Below are positions 11,962-24,942 of a DNA stretch of 64,000 nucleotides, piece by piece. The position numbers were made by a program, and so were the translations under genes. Source of the stretch: Zygnema cylindricum. Taxonomy: Eukaryota; Streptophyta; Zygnematophyceae; Zygnematales; Zygnemataceae. Position 1 is the first letter of the stretch; each line of letters opens with the position of its first letter. The stretch spans positions 1 to 64,000 of the forward strand of contig JBBHKE010001220.1 of assembly GCA_037447655.1 (NCBI GenBank), given 5' to 3'. Below the pieces are notes generated by a model that did no database searches, was not told where the DNA came from, and saw only the letters and a program-made list of their open reading frames with translations.

Positions 11962-14900
11962 TTATGAGATGTTTCCTCCTTTCAAGGACTTGCTCGTTAC
12001 GACTCCAGCGGAAACCCTCATTGGCCGATCTCTAAACCTCGCGACTCCCTCGTCCGAGGTATTTAAATGCGGTTGAACCGACTCCCACACTTTCTTTTTT
12101 TGTAGCTGCCACCATTTGCACGCCCAATACCAAAAATATTATTGACAAGTGTCCATTAAAAATGGTATCAACTAAAAAAATGGGCTTCCAAGTAAAGAAA
12201 TAGCTAGTAAACCAGTCAAAACTTTTCTTATCCTAACTTCCTGAACAGTGTTTGGCTTGGGAGACCCATGAAAACAGCCTCAGAAAACTGACATGGACAA
12301 AAATGACAACAACAGACAAGGACATAAATCCATTACACAATGACTAACAGCTTCAAATGGCTTTAAAATGGAAGTGTCTAACATTGAGCAATTTCATACC
12401 AATGGGATAAACCGTTAAGTCTCTATGGAGATGAAAAACTGCACCTTCTTAAAAGTTTCATTCCTTCATTAACTATTTCAAAAAATCTACTACCTACATT
12501 CAGCCAATATTATTAAACGTTCCATCAACTTACAGATGACAGATGACAAATGACGATGACAGTTGCATAATGCAGCCACTCATCTAACCTGATTGGGAGC
12601 AACAGCTTCCGACTGTGTTGCGCCGTCCTCTTCGCCTCCGAACCACACTCTCTCCCCCGGTTGAGCGCCATCCGGGGGCGTGAGCAGCTCCACAGTTTCA
12701 TGCGCCGCGTCTGAGGCCGCCAACAACATTCCATTCGACTTCACGCCTCTCATATTGCGAGGCTTGAGGTTCGCGAGTACAAGCACAGGACGGCCCTGTT
12801 TCAACCATCCCCATCACCAACATCAACATAATTATCATCAACATCAACATCAAAATCAAAATCAACATCAACACAACATCAACATAAAAATCAACATCAA
12901 CATCAAAATCAAAATCAACATCAAAATCAAAATCAACATCAAAATCAAAATCAACATCAACACAACATCAACATAAAAATCAACATCAACATCACCAACA
13001 ACAACAACAACGTCGACGGGAAAAGAAGAAAAGGCACTCAGTAAATACTCAAACATCTCATTGCATTTTTCAAACTTCAGACCTCCAAATTCAAGATGAC
13101 CAAAACCAGAAAGAGAATGAAAAAACTTGCAAGGACTTGAAGAAACACAACCGTAGGCTTTAGCAGAACAAACCAGGCGCTCAGTTCGGGAATGTTTTTT
13201 TACTGATGACGAATTCAAAAATAAAAGAAAGGACTCTGAGTCAAACTCGCCAAATATTTTTTTCATCATTAAACTACTTTTTCTTCTGCCTACTTTTGTG
13301 CGCCAAGGTCAGTGTGTAGACATTTTGTCACATGGTACATTGATCAGTTAAGAATAAAAAACCTTAACAAGTGAACATTTAGCCTTGTTCATTTCGCCAC
13401 ATTGTTAAGTAAATTAAACTGCCACCATGTAACAGATTTTCAACCTACAATTTTGGCACGTGGCGACATAGCCATGTTGACGTAAAACCCAAAGAATATT
13501 TAAAATCTCCATATACCAGAAAAAAATGTCAAGAAGTCCATCAACAAGAATTTGTGAAGATCTGATTTTTCCCACATATTGAACCCTCACAATTTATTGT
13601 TTTATTTTATTTAGAAATATGACCAAAAAATTATTTAACTGCCTTGAAACGATGTCCCAGGAGCCTTAAGTAACAATGGAATTCGGTTCTCATAACCTTG
13701 GTGTACCATTGACAGTACATCATCCTCTCTTCACTATTAGCGTTGATCAATTATTAGCAATAACGCATTATTACAATTGGTTAAACTAAACTATGTATTG
13801 CCATGTGGCTCATTTACATGAGCCACTTAACTAGTTACACCGCCCATCGCTATAAGAGTTTGTCACTCTAATTCCATGTAGGATTTTTTTGACCCGAAAC
13901 CATAAAAAAGTGTTAATAACACTACTTAAATACCAAAATAAGCCACGTTAAACATAGTAAAAAACATAGATTATTGTAATTAATTATTGTTAGTGCTAAC
14001 ACTAATAATTCACTAACTCTAATACAAATGGGCAATGTAGCATTATTAGCACTAATACATAATTCTGGGTGAAAAAAACACTCACTCAAACAATTAGAGT
14101 GATTAACTCTAAAAACGATCGGCGGTGTACCATTAGCCTCTCCTCATATTTTAAAAAGGACAAACGCTCTAACCCTGAGATGTCCTTCTTCCTCAGCTCA
14201 TATTCTAAACGAATGAAACCCTCGAGACTGACCTGTAATTCTTCCTCGGCGACATATTTAACAAGGCCACTGCAGATGGTCCGAGGACCACTCTCCTCTC
14301 CCACATCCACCTCCTCCACATAGAGACTGTCGGCCTCCGGATGTTTCCATGCCTTCAAAATTTTCCCCACACGAATGTCCAAACCTTCGACCAGCTTGGG
14401 ATCCTCTGTACCATCAAAAAAATCACCCGCAATACTGCAATTCAAGTATATTTCTAAGTACCTTTTGTTCTGTCATGGCATGAATTTGTATTCTATGAAA
14501 CTTAAAAATGCATCGGTTCTTTTCATAGTATGCTGTGTATCGTCATTAGCGTCAAGGTCCAAGTACCGTGAGGCTTATATTAATGTTTTTAGTTCTAATT
14601 CAGTTTCGAATGACGTGACTCGTTCAGAACCGTTTAAAGAATCCGTGTTAAGGAAAAAACGATTAGTGTCGTTGACACTATTTTAGGTTGGAGGGGTAAA
14701 AGGTAGGGGCACCGATATAGTGTCGTTGACACTAAAACGTCAGCAGTGAAATAACAAAGTGATTTCTTCAAATACTTGCATCTAAGTTATAATCAAGGAG
14801 GATTGTCTCCTTGAACCCTATGTTATGTTTATTGCAACTAATTGAGATTGTAATTGTGCAAATATTTTTCCTATGCTTGTTCTTACTCTTTTTAATTTTC

Positions 14901-15392
14901 CTGCTGCAGCTTTCACTCTCTTTCACAGTATTGATGATTGCGTTAACAGCACCTCCCTACTCCTACTATTGCTACCATTCATCTTTCCATTCTAGCTTTG
15001 ACTCTCTTTTCATAACCTTGTTCTTTAGGTTATTAATGTCTCTCTACTCTTGTGACTCTTGTCACCATTCACCTTTTCCTTCTTTTCGAGTCCTCACCTG
15101 CAACAGTTCCGCTGGACTCCGACTCGCTAACCGCCGCCGAAGAGGCGCCATCCGCGGCCGCAGCAATTCCACACGTGTGTAGCCTTCTTGAAGCACCGCC
15201 ACGTGTAGCTTGTTCCTTGCCTCTGCCGGCCAAGTATTGTGAAGAAAACCACGCAGTGCTAATTTTCAGAGAGAAGCAATCGCTGCATCTTGGAGCAGCG
15301 GTGTAAGTGCCAGCTGTACGTGCAGGAGAAAGAGCGGCACGGAAAAAAGGCAATGCAGCTGCTCCACGTGGCAAAACTTGGAGAGCGTTCAT
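11962..15392 (-). CDS. organelle-targeted protein with EMAPII/Arc1p-type tRNA-binding domain
   Basis: Four exons on the minus strand: 15392-15098, 14405-14233, 12795-12589 and 12105-11962; all GT-AG and in phase, giving 272 residues. Residues 1 to about 80 are rich in Ala, Arg and Ser, as in a plastid or mitochondrial transit peptide. Exon 2 opens the OB-fold domain ([20 protein letters not shown]). Exon 3 continues it ([20 protein letters not shown], then a VWFG segment). The last exon, too short to be obvious alone, has [12 protein letters not shown] and [11 protein letters not shown]. This resembles the Arabidopsis At3g59980-type OB-fold protein, also about 270 residues. Related domains in methionyl-tRNA synthetase, Arc1p and AIMP1 bind tRNA, so the role is probably tRNA binding in an organelle. 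Exon 1 to 2 works only with the acceptor after GGTACAG; the other candidate is out of frame. Intron 2 holds a tandem repeat and a MITE. Confidence 0.9.
12806..13012. repeat. CAT/CAA-rich short tandem repeat in intron 2 of the tRNA-binding gene
   Basis: About 200 bp of CATCAACATCAAAATCAAAATC-like units with higher-order repeats. It lies just upstream (minus strand) of the acceptor of exon 3. Open frames through it are artefacts. Confidence 0.9.
13838..14127. mobile_element. TA-duplication MITE (family E), in an intron
   Basis: The 290-bp element starts CACCGCCCATCGCTATAAG and ends with the inverted form ACGATCGGCGGTG, flanked by TA on both sides. It lies in intron 2 of the tRNA-binding protein gene. 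A TA duplication is typical of Tc1/mariner-class MITEs. There is no coding capacity. Confidence 0.8.
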
Positions 15393-15746
15393 TGTGCAGG
15401 CCGTGCCACGTCAGTAACACGTTAACCAATTATCGAGCTTCTAGAAGTGACGATCTGCTCGAGGATTTTACTTTTCAGGGGTTCTCGTTTGCTATGGACA
15501 CAAAATTACAAGAGGTGAAAATTTTAGAATCGAGCAATGAAAATTGTCGGTGTCCGTACGAACATTTACGGCATGGGGCACAAAAATACAAAAGTTGAGG
15601 ATTTAACGAGCTTTTTGTCTCATGCCTCGACGTGACATGGATGTAGGCTGTCATGCGTACCAGCCAAACATATCATGTTCACACAGGCTGTCACTTGTAC
15701 GGATTCATAACGCCTGGAGTCATTCATGACAAGGAGTTCATTGAAA

Positions 15747-16202
15747 CATAGTTCAAAAGTAGGTGACCGTACGCCCATACAATATGCCTATTGTACGTAA
15801 ATTTTACAATACTACCTTAAGACCCATATTGTATTGGCCGCAAAATGAAATAAAATAGTAACAGGGTTGAGTTGCACATGGATCGATAGAAAATTGAACG
15901 TCATGTCTAAATTTGAAAAAAAATCGGACAAAAAAATCTTTTTCTGTGAGTTTTGAGCAACTTTTTATTTAAACCGTCAGATTTGGACGATCTGACGGTC
16001 GTTGATAAAAGTAACGATCTAAGAAGATCACATGAAAAGCCCATAACACAACTTACGATAGGACTATCGTCCGATTCGGAAGATCGGACGGTCGCTGATG
16101 AAAGTAGTGATCTAAGAAGATCACATGGAAAGCCCGTAACACAACTTACGCTAAAGGCGGCCTACAAAAGGCCTACCAAAAAACGCCTACTTTTGAACTA
16201 TG
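15747..16202. mobile_element. hAT-like MITE (family H, copy 1)
   Basis: The 456-bp element has perfect ends CATAGTTCAAAAGTAGG and CCTACTTTTGAACTATG and an exact 8-bp target duplication CATTGAAA (15739-15746 and 16203-16210). The second copy at 45973-46428 has exactly the same length and its own, different 8-bp duplication. The interior has direct repeats around GGACGGTCGCTGAT. No transposase is present. Confidence 0.9.
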
Positions 16203-16559
16203 CATTGAAACTTGATGTTTTTTTATTTTTGCTTCATGACGTAGATCTGCGTACGAACACCGACGCTTTGTAGGAGGCGAAAATAGCAAATATAACAAGC
16301 GAAATACTGTACTGTAGCTCCCACCTATCCAATTCTCAGCTTGCAGTTTCAGTGCGTACGAATGTTTAAAAGTGCGGAGGCGAGTGGACACGCTGTATCA
16401 GGCTTCAAGGTGAATTCCATCCTGTCCCGGTTCAGTTTTGGGCAATCTGTGACCTTCCAGATTATAATTTACGGCCAGAAACTCACAAGCATTGAAAACT
16501 GGACCGAAACGGAGCTAATGGACATTCGCCATTCCTGCGTACCATACTACAGTTCTGTA

Positions 16560-16774
16560 CACCGCCAATCATTATTAGCGTGTAAGTTTTTTTAGCGTAT
16601 ACGAATAATTAGCGTGGTTTACGCTAATTGGGAATTTGGAAATTTTCGAAGAAATCGTCTATTCTAATTGAGAATTAGGGTTTTTTAAATATTGTGGATA
16701 ATTCTATTTGAGAATAAAATTAAAAAAAAGCGGGACGGAATTAGCGTACACAACGCTAATAACGATTGGCGGTG
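16560..16774. mobile_element. TA-duplication MITE (family E)
   Basis: A 215-bp element with ends CACCGCCAATCATTATTAGC and AACGATTGGCGGTG, flanked by TA on both sides. It has the same internal GTTTTTTAAA and GCGTNNNNAACGCTAAT pattern as other copies. Confidence 0.85.
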
Positions 16775-17048
16775 TAGTTGTTGGGGTTGTAGAATACGCT
16801 TGTAGTATATTCAAACTACAGTACAGTACTGGACTACGAACCTAGACTGTACTGTACTGTAGTGTTTTAAACAGCTTCAAGTAACGACAATTGACTCGTA
16901 CAGAGTGATGCTCGAAAATTTGCGGCCGAAACATCGGTATTTTGATATTTTCACAGCCTCTTTGCCGATCTAGCGCTTCGATAATCTCACCTATACTTTT
17001 TGCTAGTTATGAGCGAAATCGTACAGAATAATATACGTTTTTATGTAA

Positions 17049-17754
17049 GAGCGTTGTTCCATTAGGCGCTCTCTGTAAACGTCAAAAATTCGTTTACTGA
17101 GGCGATCGTTCCATTGTGTCGGGTCAGTAACCGACATTTGTTTTGCGTGGCACATTTTGATTGGTTCACGTAATAGATGAATACGATTCTGGTAATCTTC
17201 AAAGAATCTCTGAGAGCAAATTGTGACCACATATTTATACCAGCGAAAGGTAAAAAGTGACTTGTACGACGTATTGAATTAAATATGTACGGGCGGACGA
17301 AACGTAAGATATGTAAAAGCGTACGAAAATGTCAGAATGGTTAGTGGATACCAACAGAAGCGTAAAACAATATCTTCCGTCAAAGATTTTCTTGCGGTTT
17401 CCGGTGGCCTCGCGTCCTCCCTGGCGGAAGGCACATGTCATATGCGACGTGTACCCATCTGGTCGCGCGGTCGTCGTGGATATTTGTTCACTTTTCCACG
17501 AGGCACGACGGTATTCGTTCAGGCGCTGAGAATTGACCTACTCCGGGTCACTTGTTGCGAACTGAAAGTGTCAGACGACGGCGTATCCGATAATGCATCC
17601 GACGGTCCACGTTTACGCCCATAAACGTGGAGAATCAAATCCCTCATTCAGTAGCCTTGTTTTTCTGACATTTTTTTTTCTTTGGTACGGCACTGTACGA
17701 AACAGTACGGCTTTCAGTAAACAACGTCATTTTTCCCCTAATGGAACCTTGCCC
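17049..17754. mobile_element. PIF/Harbinger-like element (family B, divergent copy)
   Basis: Flanked by TAA (17046-17048 and 17755-17757). The ends GAGCGTTGTTCCATTAGG and CCTAATGGAACCTTGCCC are imperfect inverted repeats. The interior shares landmarks with the other B copies (GCGTGGCACATTTTGATTGG, a CTGGCGGAAGGCACATG block, TTTTCGCTAATGG-type right end). It is the most diverged of the four copies and has no transposase. Confidence 0.7.
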
Positions 17755-17846
17755 TAAATTACTAAATTGTACACATTTTGTGGGATTACTACGGTTGCTG
17801 TCATACAGAAAAAGTACGATTATTATGATTGCGTGCCAGTACAGTA

Positions 17847-18078
17847 CACCGTGAATCGCTACTGTAGTACTGTGTTAATGTTTTTTTAGTCTCTTAAAGC
17901 ATCTTTTTCCCGTACACACATGTCGGATTGTGGGTCTGACGGTTGCGAAATTGCGATCGAAAGGTAAGATTCTCAGCTTCCGATTGGCTGTCTGAATTTA
18001 AAAACCGGACAAGTGTGTACGGATAAAATAAGTTTTAAGTGCCCAAAAATTTATTAACGCTAATAGCGATACACGGTG
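17847..18078. mobile_element. TA-duplication MITE (family E)
   Basis: A 232-bp element with ends CACCGTGAATCGCTACTG and GCTAATAGCGATACACGGTG, flanked by TA. The ends are imperfect, which suggests an older copy. Confidence 0.65.
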
Positions 18079-19114
18079 TACAGGCCCAGTGGCCAGTAAT
18101 CAGCGTAATCGTACATGAAAATCCGAAAATGACTATTGCGCCAGTATCGGCGTACTTGTAGTTCCCCTGTAACTGATGCCAGCCAAACTAACAGCAGCAC
18201 TGCTCCTTGGGCTCCAGAGACACTCATTAACTTCTTTCAAAGAAGCAAGCAGCTCCATGGCCTACCACATGACCAGACTTGTGCATCCTATTTCTTGCAA
18301 GGAAATCAGATGCTCAACTTCTACGATGGCGGAAGTGAGCAAACTCTTACTCTTTTGGATTTCTCTTTGGAAATGGTTTTATCGGAGTCCTAGAAGACCA
18401 ACAATATTGTCTAGACTCAGTTAAACCTTCACCTGTTCGACCTTGCTATCTACCCCTTCTGATCATTGTAAGGCATTTGAATGGATGGAAGTGAGAGCAT
18501 GCAGCCGAAGCTTCTGATTCTGTTCAAGTACCATCTCAACCATTGGCCTTCAAAACAAACTGATATTTCAAACCCTATAGGGTATAATTGCAATTTAAAC
18601 ACTGTGAAACTCCTTCGTACGAACAGGCTTTGTCTGCTTCTTAGCCTGGTCTAAGACCATTAATCATCCCTTCTCACTCGACTCATTTTTCTCCTCAAGG
18701 TTACAGTGAGCTTCTAGCAAGAATAGGTCAATGGCTTTTATTTGAAATCAAAGTTTTCGACATTTGAACCCCCAAAAAACGCACTAGTGGAGGTCGTAAG
18801 GCATATTCAAACTCCTGCATTTTGTAATGTCAGTAGTTGTAGTATTTTTCATACACGTTCAAATGAGGTAACATTAACATCATGTTTTATCACTTCTTCA
18901 CGATATTAGAATCATCAAGTAGTATTTTTGCACAGAAATTTGGGAGTATTGCAGCTTATTTTATCAGTTACTTCAGTATTGTTAATGAACTGATGAATGC
19001 CTTGCAGTTTAACCTTCTATTGTAAGTAGAGTGATTGCCCAAATGCTGATTGTTTGTAATACATGATATACTTAGTGCATGAGTTTTTGAGTGGGGCTAA
19101 TGCACTTAGCAGTA
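18079..19114. other. non-coding spacer
   Basis: No supported gene. A frame at 18136-18393 follows a possible acceptor (GATGCCAG) and reads like ordinary protein, but there is no partner exon and no known motif. Confidence 0.4.
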
Positions 19115-19332
19115 CACCGTGATTTGCTATTATCATTAAGAAATGTATACCGTGGGATTATATTTAGTGTCATTAGTTATGATTTAGATTTGAGCCACGT
19201 GGAGGATTTTCAGCCGCTTACAAAATCAGCGTTAAGAAAAAAAACAATTAGTTTTGAAACGTCATTTTAATGTAGGGGCCAAAAAAAAACCGGCACCGAA
19301 TTAGCGTTATTATCGCTAAGCCATTCAGGGTG
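19115..19332. mobile_element. TA-duplication MITE (family E, degenerate)
   Basis: Begins CACCGTGATTTGCTATTATC and ends CGCTAAGCCATTCAGGGTG, with TA flanks. The inverted repeats are degenerate, but the CCGAATTAGCGTTATTATCGC near the right end matches other copies. Confidence 0.6.
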
Positions 19333-20196
19333 TACTTATTGACAACTTTGCTTTCACTGGTCAAGTGTACATGAAAATTGGCTATTCCTGTTTGAAAGTT
19401 GGCGTTGTAAGTATGTCATTTCATAAATTATAACTTGCAACTTGCAGGCAATCCTTTCTTTGCCTTAATATTAAGTCTGCACAGATGTTTATTTCATATC
19501 GATGCTATTACTCGACAGGATCATGTTTCCCTCAAGGAGTGTTTGTTTAACATATCTCTATTGTGCTTAACTTGAACATTTAGTCGAAAGAATCTTTGTA
19601 AATGTTCTTTAAAAGTCTTTCTTCTTTACGTGTAATTTATATTTTCAGCGTTTGGTTCTTGTGATTGCAAAATATCTCAATTGAAGGATGAACCTCCGAT
19701 TGACAATGTTTTACAATAATAAAGATGGATAAATTTGTTACAAGTCCAAAAAAAAAAAAAGTACTATAATAAATAACAATATAGTGGGATATAGGACTAT
19801 ATATGTAACAATATTATATAGTAGTACATTGAGACAGCCATAGTGGTGGAAATGTCTTCTTCAAATTCAATGTATGGCGAAGTGTTCCCCTCTGTTTCAA
19901 CAAACTCTGTTATGAAGGCTTCTGAAGCCTTAAAATTTTTATGTCATTCAAGGTAAACGCTGTCAACTTTTTGGTAATTATGGCTGTGTTTTTTTATCTC
20001 TGGTCAGGATTTGTCTTCTTGAACAATGCGACATAAGTATGAGATGATTATTGAAAATATGAAACGATATTATTCTCCAGCACTGCTCTGTATATTTACT
20101 TCTTTTACTTAAAATATGATGAAGGCTTTTTTACGTTTTATGTTCGTTTTACTTCTTTGAATGTGCTGGAATCTAAATTGACTTTTTGTTGCATTT

Positions 20197-21530
20197 ATGC
20201 AGTTGTTAGACAAACAAAATATTTGCCCTACATGGGGGGCTTCCTCTTTTTTGGGAAATGCGTGTAGTCAAATTGGATACAACCATTCGAAGTTATTAGC
20301 AATATCAAGTTCCCCATGGGGAGACCAAGCAACAATAAAGAAAAGAATAGGGAGACCTTTAAATGCCGTTGGACCAATTAGAGCTATGCAAGCATCAAGA
20401 AGAAGACCTCGACGCGATAGATTTCCTCCGGAATATCCTGCAAAACCAAGACTTTTGTCTCCAGGGATGGAGGAAAATGAGGACATAGATGACATGGACT
20501 TAGGAGATTATGGTCCTGGAGGAACAAAGCGATGGACGGCACGCGCAGAAGCCCAGGAGCTCCCTGGAGGTGAAATAGTATTGAAAGGGGTAAATAAGTT
20601 TGTTCTTGCTAGTGTATTCGTGATGGGAATTGGAGCTGGAATTGCAATGAGCACATTAGTCAATATTGAGCCGGCGAATGTTGCTTCGAGGGATGTTATT
20701 GACCAGAAAACACCCAATCCAGATATTTGTCTTGCTAATGGATTCAGTGCCATGGTGCTGGATCAACGTCTCTTTATTTCTTTCACTCCGTGAGTTTCCG
20801 TTTTCTTTCACCCATCTTCCCTCTTTTATTTCTGTTTTGGAACTTGTTGGTATGTTGAAATGTTTACATATCAGTAGCCAGGCAGAGTGAAAGGATACTG
20901 TTTGTGAAACGGCACTTGTATGTTTTATTTCTTCAATAAAGACAATCTATGATGAAGTAGATGTCCGAAGAATTTATTTTACATGATCTAGGTTACGTTT
21001 TTCTCTCATAGATGGCTCTCAAATATGTACTGTTTATAGTTGATTTGCCACTCGCAAACATTGCAAAGAGGATAACACTCTTTGTTATTTCAGCATGGTA
21101 GAGAAATACGCAAACCTATCCACTGTTGTTTCTATTTTTCTCTTCGTTTTAGAGTGTCACCTTATCTTACGCGACCTTGACATGATATTTTGCGGTTCAG
21201 TTTTTTTCGGCTTTAAAAGATGAAAACTAATTTGGTAAAACTATTGGGCGATGCAGTTTTAATGTGTACGTTTCGCAAGCAGAAGTGAAGCCTGGTTGTG
21301 TTCTTCGGCAAAGCAACTGGCAAGTCTTGGAATCTCGAGGTCTCGTTAACTCGAGCGAAGTTAGAGATTGCAAGCGAAATATGAACACGTTTGGCTTTGT
21401 GGGAGACTTACGACAGGCACCTGAGATTTCCTGTGTCTATCACAGTGAGACGGCAGAAAATCAGTTTTTGGTGGACCCGTCAAAAGCAACTTTAGGAGAT
21501 GGATTTCAACCGCGAAATTTTGACCGGTGA
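20197..21530 (+). CDS. DUF3172 membrane-anchored plastid protein
   Basis: Two exons, 20197-20789 and 21257-21530, joined in frame across a GT-AG intron (FTP|FNVYV), give 288 residues. The N-terminal 80 or so residues are basic and Ser-rich, as in a plastid transit peptide. A proline/arginine-rich stretch and an acidic stretch follow. One membrane segment lies at about 130-150 (FVLASVFVMGIGAGIAMSTL). The rest is the cyanobacterial/plant DUF3172 domain: NPDICLANGFSAMVLDQRLF, QAEVKPGCVLR and CVYHSETAENQFL, with conserved cysteines. Its molecular role is unknown. The first exon may start upstream: the ATG overlaps a good acceptor (TTTATGCAG, exon from 20203), and an upstream mini-exon ATGTCATTCAAG|GTAAAC at 19941-19952 would join in frame. 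The start is therefore uncertain; the body is secure. Confidence 0.85.
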
Positions 21531-24500
21531 TGTCACATATTCTGGGTGAAGTTGGTTTACCTGGATGTTATGGCTTGACTTCTCCTCAATACTTTGTTCA
21601 TGTTGTTGATTATGGTATATATATTTTTATTGTAAATAATTTGCTTTAGCAGAAGTGTGCTTTGCTCATAATAGTAGATATTTCTTTTTGATGGGTAATT
21701 TTTTTACAGCAATCAGTTCAGAGTGATTTGCCACAGACACTATTAGTGAGGCAGCAAATCTCCAAACAGTTTTTGAGACAAATTTTTTGCAGTATCTCCT
21801 CCAAAGACACAAAATATTTTTATTTGTTTCCTGTAAAAGTGATCGTCGTGACATGGTAAGATTGTTAGAGAGCGATCCATGTTGTTCCGTCGTTGCTCTC
21901 ATAAATCAACTAATAATTGTGGCCCTCCAAATGGTTGCCCTATTTTTAATGTTTTATAGTCTCTTATAAATCTTAACGCTGATAAGATTTAATGTTATAT
22001 AATCTCTTACAGCATTCATCTGTTGCTGAAACTTGGTGGTTTATCATGCCAAGCTTCTAACTGTAGTATACAATGTTGGGATATTGGATAGTCTTGACAC
22101 CCAAGGAATACCTTGTCTAATTCCTGCACCAAAAAGATAAATGTTTCGTTTATTTTGTCTTATACTTCAGAAAAGACCTGTGTAAGTCATATGAGGTCCT
22201 TTATGTGGTAAATGAAAACAATTTTGTATTCTGCGTTGAATTCCGGAGTATCTCGGCTTGTTTCTTGTACAATAGGATAGAGGTCAAGTTTTTGCAGTAA
22301 GATTCGCCGGATATCCATTCTGGTTTTGTCATGTTGTGGAGTACGTCACCTTTTTAAGGGAAAAAGGACATTTTTTGATCATATGTCAAAGAACCTGCTA
22401 CTTTTGGAGAAGGTTGCTTTATCGGACATTCACTCTCCATTCCAATTCTTCTGTGAACATTTGGAGGTTTTAGGAACCGAATATTTTGTAGAGGTTGGGA
22501 GTGAGAAGGTTGGGGTTGGACTCGGCTGCTGACGGTCGTTTTTGGTGGCGGTTTCTTTTTTCTCTCTGACCTCAAAATAGTATTCAATAACAGTAATTGT
22601 TTTTTTTCTTAACAAAAGTTCTTTAATGGTTCAAAACTACGCGTCATTTGGATCGGAATTAAAATTAAAAATGCTAGTATAAACCTCATGCTAATATTTT
22701 CTATACTCGAAGAGCAATTCTCTGTTTAGTCTTACAATTGTTAATCAAGAGAGGGGATTGTCCGAGTGATACATGCAGTAGAAGTGTGTAGGGGATTGGA
22801 ATTTCGTTGCAGATCTCAATTCCCTGGAAATATTTTCTTTTAACATTATAAATTACAAGCAAACTTTACCTAGGTTGATGCTTAATACCGCGTCAAAAAT
22901 CAAAACTTGATTCGTGTTTATTGCGTTGGTTAAAACCAAGTCAATGGTGTAGAGGATAATACTAATTCGTGGACATGGTGCTATTTGAATCCAGCTAATC
23001 ATCTGTTAAAGAGTCCTCTGTCAGACGGTTTTCCCCTTCCACTTTTATTATGGTGAACTATATTCCCACTCGTGCTTTCTGGACTTGATCGGCAGTTGGA
23101 GTTTCCATGTGATTTTGTTTAGGTACCACAATAGCTTGTAGGTTATTCTCGGTAATGTTAAGGCTTCGGTTGGTTAACTTTAAATGCCAGTAAGTTGCTT
23201 CTCGAGCTATGGTGTTACCTTTCTTCACTCGAGTCGGTGAGAGTGGGAGATTAGTAACTTTGTCTGGGCATTGTGTTCCAGGACTAAAGGCGATAACAAG
23301 TTGGTTCAACAGTATTAGATTTCTCTGCGAGGCGGGCAGCTTTGTTTGAGGCTGGTGCGGATGAAGGGCATGGATGGAGAGTTTGGGCAACACTGATGTG
23401 ACATGTTGATTTTTTAGGATATTTTCGCTCGTCTCCCTATCGTTTTTGGATTGAGGGAAGGTTTGGGATGGTGAAAGTTTGGGTTTTAATCCAAGATAAG
23501 ACACGTCATGTTGGCATGCATCATGTCGGGGAATTTTTGAGCCATTCGGAGAACAAGCCGTCACCAAATGTAACGCAACGGTTATTCAAATTAAAAATTA
23601 TCTTTACGATATGTTTGTCCTTCCTGTTGTTTTGAATAGAGGGGAGGTTAGGGAGGGAATGTGCATGTGGAGGTGGAGGAGGTTGAAATGGTTTATAGTC
23701 GGGTTACCATGGAGATGGTGGGTATATGTGTTGCTTTGGGCCCTTCTTTGGCGTTTTCTTATGATTCTTGGAGTGAGGTACTTTAACCACATAGCAATCC
23801 TGTAAGCCAATCATAACGCGGCTTCTGGTGACGTGATACACCGCTCGTTGCTGTTACAGTTAATCACTCTAATTCAAGTATGGTTTTCACCCAGAAAGTA
23901 TGAGTTAGCGTAAATAACAATTAAGAAATTTGTTATCGGTATTTTGAGTGTTTAGATTTTGCTGGTGGATATGTTTGATAGCTGTTCCTTTCAAAAGACC
24001 AACGGAAGTTGCATTTAGGTTTTGTATTTCTCCTTGTTGTCTTCTTTTTCACACTCATATTCCAATAAGTCTCATTTGGCATTTCAATGGACAAAAATAT
24101 TTGGTAAATATCTCATGCCTGTGCCATTACCATTAACCTCCAAATGAATATGAAAATGACCATCAGAGCCATCCGTACCTTACCCATAAAAAGACTTCAA
24201 CTGGTTTAGTAAGTGCACCAAGATAAGACAGCAATAGGGCATGTAACCATGTACACTGTTCGCTCGATGACGTCTTATGCTTTAAAATACAAAGTTAAAC
24301 TCGAATGTTATTGAAATCAACTTAAAGTTTCATTTGAATGTTATTGAAATCAACTTCCCTTTCTTGAGTGCAGCATGACAAGACACACCAATGAACATAT
24401 GCATAAGATATGTGTACTTTTATGTGCAGTAACAAATAACATTGATGGACCAGATGCCATTATTCAATAATGAGAATATAGTTGCTTGCTTTCAAATGCT

Positions 24501-24942
24501 GGTTTTGACACGAACCTCGCAGCTTACTACACCGCTGGTCTTTTTAGGATTTCTAGGATTTCCTAGAGTTTTTGAAGTTGATCAAGCTATTTAGGGATAG
24601 GGTTGATTAGGGTTTTAATCCAAGACAACAATGATCATATCCACAACCATCAAGGTCGAGCGTTTAAGCAGCCATTTACATGAGCACACCAACACAACAT
24701 GGGAACTCAGCGGCTAAGTTAAAGATTATTGTTGCTTAAAATATACAATGGTTGAATATAGTAGTAGAAAACCAAAAGGCTGTACAAAAACTCCAAATCC
24801 AGCTCCAGACTCGGAGCTGTCGCAAAATAGTCTTAACATATTATGTGTACATTCAACATAGCCTTCCCAGCTACAAACTGTTACCGATGTCCTCCCATTT
24901 TCTCACAAAATCATCATCGGAGGAGTCTGAATTCCCGGAATT
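21531..24942. other. intergenic, no supported gene
   Basis: AT-rich sequence without recognisable exons. The longest open frame (23058-23567, minus) has no recognisable domain, no ATG start and no partner exon. A motif GGTTTTAATCCAAGA recurs at about 23483 and 24611 and hints at an old dispersed repeat. Confidence 0.5.

Noticed and set aside
12680-13269. His/Gln/Asn-rich and Asp/Val-rich frames
   Set aside because: Produced by the CATCAACATCAAAATC repeat in an intron.
18136-18424. 85-residue frame after a possible acceptor
   Set aside because: Protein-like composition, but no family match, no partner exon and MITEs on both sides; not enough to call a gene.
23058-23567. 169-residue minus-strand frame
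   Set aside because: No ATG at the start, no recognisable domain, no splice partners; possibly an old repeat.
23841-24540. A family-E MITE between CACCGCTCGTTGCTG at about 23842 and CACCGCTGG at about 24530
   Set aside because: The two ends point the same way, so they cannot be the termini of one element.
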